Below, piece after piece: positions 59,274 to 64,000 of a stretch of DNA of 64,000 nt. This stretch comes from Caballeronia peredens. Its GTDB lineage: Bacteria; Pseudomonadota; Gammaproteobacteria; Burkholderiales; Burkholderiaceae. Both the position numbers and the translations under genes were made by a program. The notes under the pieces are model-generated. The model saw only the letters and a program-made list of their open reading frames with translations. It made no database searches and had not been told where the DNA came from. The DNA lies in assembly GCA_001544595.2 (NCBI GenBank), contig FCOH02000025.1, forward strand, positions 16,799-80,798. The letters run 5' to 3'. Within the stretch, counting starts at the first letter, position 1; each line of letters opens with the position of its first letter.

Positions 59274-61727
59274 ATGAGCGGGCCACTTAACGACGGTAAG
59301 ACTTCTCATGAAAACTCGGGCGCAGCCCATGAACCGAGCGGCCATCACGACCATGCCTCGGTCAATGTACGAGGCCGGCCGTCTGGGCACGTTCATGACA
59401 ATCAGGGGCACCGCGGACGCAGTCACGATGGTGCGCGAGCGCAGACCAATGACGCGCTCAAGGACCCCGTTTGCGGTATGCGTGTTACTTCGGATTCGCA
59501 ATTCCGCTCTGAACATGATGGACATCAATATTTCTTCTGTAGCGTGTCGTGTCAGGAGAAGTTTCAGATTGCCACGTCGAGGTATATCGAACGGCCGACC
59601 GAGACATCCCTACAGGCTGGGCCGGAGGGCACGATATACACGTGCCCGATGCATCCGGAAATTCGCCAGGACCATCCCGGGAACTGCCCAAAGTGCGGAA
59701 TGACTCTCGAGCCGTTGTTGCCTAGTCTTGAGGACGAGGAGAATCCGGAACTGACGGACTTTCGTCATAGATTCTGGTGGACGCTACCGCTGACTGCAGT
59801 GGTGTTCGTCCTGGCCATGTTCGGCCATCGACCGGGCTTGATGGACGCGGCCACCCAAAGCTGGGTCGAGTTCCTTCTCTCGACCCCTGTCGTCGTTTGG
59901 GCCGGTCTACCGTTCTTCATACGATGCTTTCAGTCGTTCGTCAATCGCAGCCCGAACATGTGGACGCTCATTGGACTCGGCACAGGCGCGGCCTATGTTT
60001 ATAGCGTCATCGCGACAGTTGCTCCTGGCGTCTTCCCCGAGGCTTTTATCGCGCACGGTCGGGTCGAGGTCTATTTCGAGGCTGCGGCCGTCATCATTTC
60101 GCTCACGCTGCTCGGTCAACTACTGGAACTGAGGGCACGGTCACAAACCTCCGCTGCTATCAAGGCGCTCCTGGGCCTCGCGCCGAAGACTGCGCGACGT
60201 GTCAATGCTGATGGAACTGAGGAGGACGTCCCGCTTACCCACGTCCATGTTGACGACCTGCTCAGAGTACGGCCGGGCGAGAAGGTGCCAGTAGATGGCG
60301 TCGTCACGGATGGTTCCAGCTCGCTCGACGAGTCAATGATTACGGGCGAACCAATTCCTGTCGGCAAACGCGTCGGCGACCATGTCATTGGCGCGACCAT
60401 GAACACTTCCGGAAGCCTCGTCATCAAGTCGGAGAAAGTCGGCTCCCAGACCGTACTCGCACAAATCGTCCAGATGGTCGCGCAGGCACAGCGCTCGAGG
60501 GCGCCAATGCAGCGCATGGCCGACAAGGTTGCGGGCGTCTTCGTCGTCGCTGTAGTTGGCGTCGCGGTCCTGACTTTTCTTGCCTGGGGCTTGTTCGGAC
60601 CGGAGCCGAGCTGGGTGTACGGTCTCATCAACGCGGTGGCGGTGCTCATCATTGCATGTCCGTGTGCGCTCGGACTCGCTACGCCGATGTCCATCATGGT
60701 CGCGAGCGGCAAAGGCGCCTCGAATGGCGTGCTTTTTCGGGACGCTGCCGCGATTGAGAATTTGCGCAAGGTCAACACACTTATCGTCGACAAGACGGGC
60801 ACGCTAACCGAGGGTCGTCCCGCCTTTGAACGTGCAGTTGGTGTGAACGGACATTCAGAAGAAGATGTGCTCGGGCTCGCGGCGAGCCTCGACCAGGGTA
60901 GCGAACACCCCCTGGCCGCGACCATCGTGGACGCGGCCCGTCAGCGAAAACTGGCGCTCGAGAAGGTGGAGAATTTCGAATCAAGCACAGGGATTGGTGT
61001 GCGAGGATTCGTTGGCGGTCGGAAACTCGCGTTGGGCAACACTGCCTTGATGGAGGCTGAAGGTATTGACGTTCGGGAACTGGCCACCGAAGCCGACGCA
61101 CTGCGAACGCAGGGGGCGAGCGTCATGTACCTGGCTGTCGACAAGACTCTGGCAGGCCTTCTCGCAGTTTCGGACCCGATAAAGGCGACGACATCCGAGG
61201 CGTTAGCGCGGCTCCGGGAAGACGGCATTCGCGTTGTGATGGCGACCGGCGACGGTGTCGTGACAGCCAAATCTGTGGCGACGAGGCTCCATATCGACGA
61301 GTTCCATGGTGAAGTCAAGCCCGCCGACAAGCTTGCGCTCGTGACGCGATTTCAGGAGGAAGGCAAGGTCGTGGCCATGGCCGGAGACGGTATCAACGAT
61401 GCGCCAGCGCTTGCCAAGGCGGACGTGGGTGTTGCGATGGGAACCGGTACGGACGTGGCGATGAGTAGCGCCCAGGTCACCCTCGTTAAGGGCGATTTGC
61501 GTGGCATCGCGCGAGCCCGGGAGCTATCTGAGGCCACTATCCGTAACATGAAGCAGAACCTCGGCTTCGCGTTCGTCTACAACGCGCTGGGTCTCCCGCT
61601 GGCAGCCGGCGTCCTCTATCCATTCACCGGGTTGTTGCTGTCCCCGATGATTGCCGCGCTAGCAATGAGTCTGAGCTCGGCCTCAGTTATCTCGAACGCG
61701 CTACGTTTGCGCAACGTGAAGATTTAA
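59274..61727 (+). CDS. copA: Cu+-exporting P1B-ATPase with YHS and heavy-metal-binding domains
   Basis: An 817-residue exporter (unrelated to the oxidase at 35754). The N-terminus is His-rich, then a YHS domain DPVCGMRV (about 65) with FFCSVSCQEKF, and a heavy-metal-binding segment YTCPMHPEIRQDHPGNCPKC (about 121-140). These replace the usual HMA domains. Catalytic motifs are TGEPIPVG, ACPCALGLATP, DKTGTLTEGRP, SEHPLA and GDGINDAPAL. ACPCALGL with N and MSS near the last helices is the Cu+ class. It starts at ATG 59274. Regulated by CueR. Confidence 0.92.
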   Translation: MSGPLNDGKTSHENSGAAHEPSGHHDHASVNVRGRPSGHVHDNQGHRGRSHDGARAQTNDALKDPVCGMRVTSDSQFRSEHDGHQYFFCSVSCQEKFQIATSRYIERPTETSLQAGPEGTIYTCPMHPEIRQDHPGNCPKCGMTLEPLLPSLEDEENPELTDFRHRFWWTLPLTAVVFVLAMFGHRPGLMDAATQSWVEFLLSTPVVVWAGLPFFIRCFQSFVNRSPNMWTLIGLGTGAAYVYSVIATVAPGVFPEAFIAHGRVEVYFEAAAVIISLTLLGQLLELRARSQTSAAIKALLGLAPKTARRVNADGTEEDVPLTHVHVDDLLRVRPGEKVPVDGVVTDGSSSLDESMITGEPIPVGKRVGDHVIGATMNTSGSLVIKSEKVGSQTVLAQIVQMVAQAQRSRAPMQRMADKVAGVFVVAVVGVAVLTFLAWGLFGPEPSWVYGLINAVAVLIIACPCALGLATPMSIMVASGKGASNGVLFRDAAAIENLRKVNTLIVDKTGTLTEGRPAFERAVGVNGHSEEDVLGLAASLDQGSEHPLAATIVDAARQRKLALEKVENFESSTGIGVRGFVGGRKLALGNTALMEAEGIDVRELATEADALRTQGASVMYLAVDKTLAGLLAVSDPIKATTSEALARLREDGIRVVMATGDGVVTAKSVATRLHIDEFHGEVKPADKLALVTRFQEEGKVVAMAGDGINDAPALAKADVGVAMGTGTDVAMSSAQVTLVKGDLRGIARARELSEATIRNMKQNLGFAFVYNALGLPLAAGVLYPFTGLLLSPMIAALAMSLSSASVISNALRLRNVKI

Positions 61728-61860
61728 CTCATCGCGCTTTCCGATTGTAGGGCGGGTATCGGGGTTGTACACGCTGCATGCCCACTTAGGCTTCGGTGGA
61801 CGCGTCGACGAACGCTACCGCCAACACTGGTTAGCCATCCAACGTTAAGCAGGTGCAGTT
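61728..61860. other. Short intergenic region before the GDCCVxC gene
   Basis: No gene or clear terminator recognised. Confidence 0.3.
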
Positions 61861-62073
61861 ATGATTGCAGTCGTGTTGAAATCAATCATCACGTGTCCGG
61901 TGTGTGGGCATAGGAAGAACGAGATGATGCCCTCTGACGCCTGCGTGTGGTTTTACGAATGCGAGCAATGCAAGACTGTTCTCAGACCGAAATCCGGGGA
62001 TTGCTGCGTGTACTGCTCGTACGGCACGAAAAGGTGCCCGCCGATGCAGCGGTCTGGCGCCTGCTGCGCCTGA
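61861..62073 (+). CDS. GDCCVxC-domain metal resistance protein
   Basis: A 70-residue protein with two cysteine pairs near the start (CPVCGH, CEQCK) and the named motif GDCCVYCSYGTKRCPPMQ, ending SGACCA. This GDCCVxC-CSYG-CPP pattern is a known small family found beside metal genes, of unknown function. Ten cysteines in all, so zinc or copper binding is likely. It ends 53 bp before the converging methyltransferase gene. Confidence 0.88.
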   Translation: MIAVVLKSIITCPVCGHRKNEMMPSDACVWFYECEQCKTVLRPKSGDCCVYCSYGTKRCPPMQRSGACCA

Positions 62074-62126
62074 CCGGATTCACGCAATTGACCAAGCGCG
62101 GTGCCGAGGCGCGTGTGACCCGACAG

Positions 62127-62741
62127 TCACAGCTTCTGGAAGCAGCAGTAAAGAAACTGCTGAATGGAGCCTGCCGGCGTATGGTGGTCCTCGAGTGTGC
62201 TTGTGACCAATCCAAACCCTGCACCGAATTCTTCTGAGAGCAACTGAGCGTCGTATCGCCTTACTTCCAGCCCGCTGCACCTGTTTGGTCCCAGTGGTCC
62301 GAATGTGCCGATTACAACGTGGCCACCGAACTTAATTGCTCTGGTCAGAAGATGGGTGTAGGCGTTCCGTTGCGATGGCTCCGTCAGGAAGTGGAAGACA
62401 GCGCGGTCATGCCACACGTCGTATCGATGCTCAGGCAGCTCGACCACCGTAATATCAGAGTCGAGCCACGTTATCTGCTCGGCGACAGAGCCTAAACGCT
62501 GTTTTGTTGCATTGAGAGCGACAGCGGACATATCGAGCACAGTCAGGTTTCGGTATCCACGCTGAAGCAAATCATCGACCAACGTGGATTCACCACCGCC
62601 AATATCGATAATGGTCGCTCCCCGGTCTGACGTGCTTTCGCCAATTAGCCTCAGCGAAGTTTCCAGATGCGGTCGGTACCAGCTAACCGCGTCCGCCGCC
62701 CTTTTGTGATACACGCCGTCCCAATGCTCTTTGCCGTTCAT
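62127..62741 (-). CDS. Class I SAM-dependent methyltransferase
   Basis: A 204-residue methyltransferase with motif I IIDIGGGESTLVDDLL (about 45-60), an acidic motif (VLDMSA) and LDSDITVVELP. The substrate is unknown. The end (TPAGSIQQFLYCCFQ) fits a small family found with metal or metalloid genes; a tellurite or arsenic link would be guesswork. It converges on the GDCCVxC gene. ATG at 62741. Confidence 0.8.
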   Translation of the reverse strand: MNGKEHWDGVYHKRAADAVSWYRPHLETSLRLIGESTSDRGATIIDIGGGESTLVDDLLQRGYRNLTVLDMSAVALNATKQRLGSVAEQITWLDSDITVVELPEHRYDVWHDRAVFHFLTEPSQRNAYTHLLTRAIKFGGHVVIGTFGPLGPNRCSGLEVRRYDAQLLSEEFGAGFGLVTSTLEDHHTPAGSIQQFLYCCFQKL

Positions 62742-62843
62742 TTCTGCGTCCGCGCGTCCATGCTCTATCCAGCTTCATCGTAGGGCAAGTTTTGATGTCT
62801 GTCACGAACGTGCGAGCTAGACAAAAGTATCGTCGTCCGACTG

Positions 62844-63059
62844 TCAGTGCGTGTGCCGGTGATGAATATCGGGGAAGTGTGCGTGCGTGTGAGTAATCGG
62901 CGCGTGCTGATGGGGATGCGTGTGCGGCTCCTGACCATCCCACTCAAAGTCGTGCGTGTGCTGATGATGCTCATCGTGCCGGTGCCTATGGTTATGTTCA
63001 AGCACCTCGTGAGTGTGTGGATGTTCATGCCGCTCTCGGATATGCAGCCAGACTCCAAG
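62844..63059 (-). pseudogene. EamA-family transporter, His-rich C-terminal remnant
   Basis: The minus strand reads LGVWLHIRERHEHPHTHEVL, then HNHRHRHDEHHQHTHDFEWD and THTHAHFPDIHHRHTH before the stop. This His-rich tail is typical of certain EamA/DMT transporters in Burkholderiales. The remaining gene is missing: the IS66-type terminus begins at 63060, interrupting it. Confidence 0.6.
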
Positions 63060-64000
63060 GTAAGCGGTCAGTGAAGCACGTCCTGCCCGCCAACTTGACC
63101 TATCGATTTTTTTCTAAAAGGACCTTGCCCAGTCTCCAAGGAAGTAGAGCTTCGTAATCCTCTGCGGTCTTCGCGAGCGGCAGAGCCTTGAACAGGTCGA
63201 CAAGATACGCGTAGATATCGATGCGATTCGCGACGCAGGTCTGGACGAGTGAATACAGGTTTGCCGAGGCCTTTGCACCTCCTACGGTGTCCGAAAAAAG
63301 CCATGCCTTTCTCCCCAGGACAAACGGGCGGATCATGTTCTCACATAAATTATTGTCAACGGGCCATGCCGGATTCTCGACGTAACGGATCAGCTTGGGC
63401 CACTGTCCCGCCGTGTAGTTCAAGGCCTTGCCCAGCAGCCCTGTGGGCGCGGTTGTTTCCAGGTACTCATCGAGCAGGGTCCTGATCTTCGTGAGCACCG
63501 CACGGCTATAGCGGCGGCGCAGGCGCGCTCGCCAGTGCGGTTTCTTGTTGGCATGCGATTCGGCCGCATAGAGCTTGCCGATCAGGTAGATAAACTGGGT
63601 GGACGGCTGATGGCGGCCACGGGCATCTTTGGGCAATGCCGCCTCGGCTTCCACAAAATACCTCCTGCAGTGCGCCCAGCAACCAAGATGCACGAGTGCA
63701 TTAGCCTTCGCGATCGTGTCATACGGTTTGTACCCGTCGGTCATCAGCACGGCGCCATGGCGCATGCCGGCCCACACGTCCGCACCAAGCTGTTGGGAGC
63801 GCCCCGGCGCATAGGTAAACAGGCGCACGGGTGGACCACTGCCGTTCATCTGGACCCAGACGTAACTCTTTGTCTGCGGTGCGCGCCCTGGCTCCTTGAG
63901 AACCTGCACGGTGGTTTCGTCGCCGAACCCGATCTCGCTGTCGAGCATCACATCACGCATCAGGTTGATGACGGGCTGTACCGAATGTCCCAGGCGCACT
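63060..64000 (-). mobile_element. IS66-family element, partial (one end visible)
   Basis: Begins GTAAGCGGTCAGTGAAGC at 63060, the characteristic GTAA-starting IS66 terminus. Contains the transposase gene and continues past base 64000. It is inserted in the EamA transporter gene; the other end and target duplication are outside the window. Confidence 0.85.
63100..64000 (-). CDS. tnpC: IS66 transposase (TnpC), 5' end outside window
   Basis: The frame is open to base 64000 and the visible C-terminal 300 residues match IS66 TnpC: DETTVQVLKEPGR near the first catalytic aspartate, DGYKPYD (second acidic site), LGCWAHCRRYFVEA, and VDNNLCENMIRPFVLGRKAWLFSDT with the catalytic Glu. The GTG at 63999 is not the true start. 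IS66 members also carry tnpA and tnpB, which would be further right. It has no frameshift in the visible part. Confidence 0.93.
   Translation of the reverse strand, partial: VRLGHSVQPVINLMRDVMLDSEIGFGDETTVQVLKEPGRAPQTKSYVWVQMNGSGPPVRLFTYAPGRSQQLGADVWAGMRHGAVLMTDGYKPYDTIAKANALVHLGCWAHCRRYFVEAEAALPKDARGRHQPSTQFIYLIGKLYAAESHANKKPHWRARLRRRYSRAVLTKIRTLLDEYLETTAPTGLLGKALNYTAGQWPKLIRYVENPAWPVDNNLCENMIRPFVLGRKAWLFSDTVGGAKASANLYSLVQTCVANRIDIYAYLVDLFKALPLAKTAEDYEALLPWRLGKVLLEKNR

Noticed and set aside
1..64000. tRNA, rRNA and CRISPR arrays
   Set aside because: None recognised on reading either strand; a covariance-model scan was not possible.

Overview
This 64 kb window looks like a metal and metalloid resistance island from a member of the Burkholderiales, most likely Burkholderiaceae sensu lato (Paraburkholderia, Caballeronia or Cupriavidus-like). 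The grounds are moderately high GC, five copies of the small DUF4148 protein typical of that group, a remnant of a Burkholderia-type porin, and Cupriavidus-style czc and cop gene orders. Decayed gene pieces and insertion-sequence ends at module boundaries suggest a mosaic built by transfer; whether it sits on a plasmid or a chromosome cannot be told. I saw no tRNA, rRNA or CRISPR array.

Layout. (1) 1-3.6 kb: arsenite oxidase large subunit (aioA, start outside the window) facing an ArsO-like flavoprotein. (2) 4.0-13.7 kb: czcCBA RND efflux with czcRS, flanked by two DUF4148 genes and a small lipoprotein; four related 25-bp sites precede these units. (3) 13.9-21.3 kb: zinc/cadmium/manganese block with a P-type ATPase, zinc-ribbon protein and ZIP transporter in one operon under a CadR-type operator, divergent cadR, a CDF exporter divergent from an SmtB-like repressor, and mntH. 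(4) 21.3-22.7 kb: a TnpB-only IS200/IS605-type element. (5) 22.8-25.2 kb: an operon of HMA metallochaperone, beta-propeller and permease behind a CueR-type promoter. (6) 25.2-39.0 kb: copper block with DUF4148, DUF411, copRS, an outer-membrane factor, two multicopper oxidases, CusF, copC, copD, a methionine-repeat copA and copB. (7) 39.1-46.5 kb: a nuclease-like protein of unknown role, a cysteine-rich copper-storage-like protein, more DUF4148 and lipoprotein copies, two response regulators without adjacent kinases, a cytochrome c and a porin remnant. (8) 46.8-58.1 kb: cusCBAF followed by dsbD, small exported proteins, a PCYCGC protein and a PII-like protein. (9) 58.5-62.7 kb: cueR, a Cu+ P-type ATPase, a GDCCVxC protein and a methyltransferase. 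(10) 62.8-64.0 kb: an EamA transporter tail cut by an IS66-family element that runs off the end.

How it fits together. Cytoplasmic Cu+ would be sensed by CueR and exported by the ATPase; periplasmic copper would be sensed by CopRS and handled by oxidation (multicopper oxidases), binding (CopC, CusF, Met-rich and Cys-rich proteins) and RND export (CusCBA). Zinc, cadmium and cobalt are handled by CzcCBA, CadA and the CDF protein. Two sets of repeated sites, one for the CzcRS module and one for the CopRS module, tie the DUF4148 genes to these circuits; with the LHVK lipoproteins and the repeat-rich CopA these are the least explained parts of the window.
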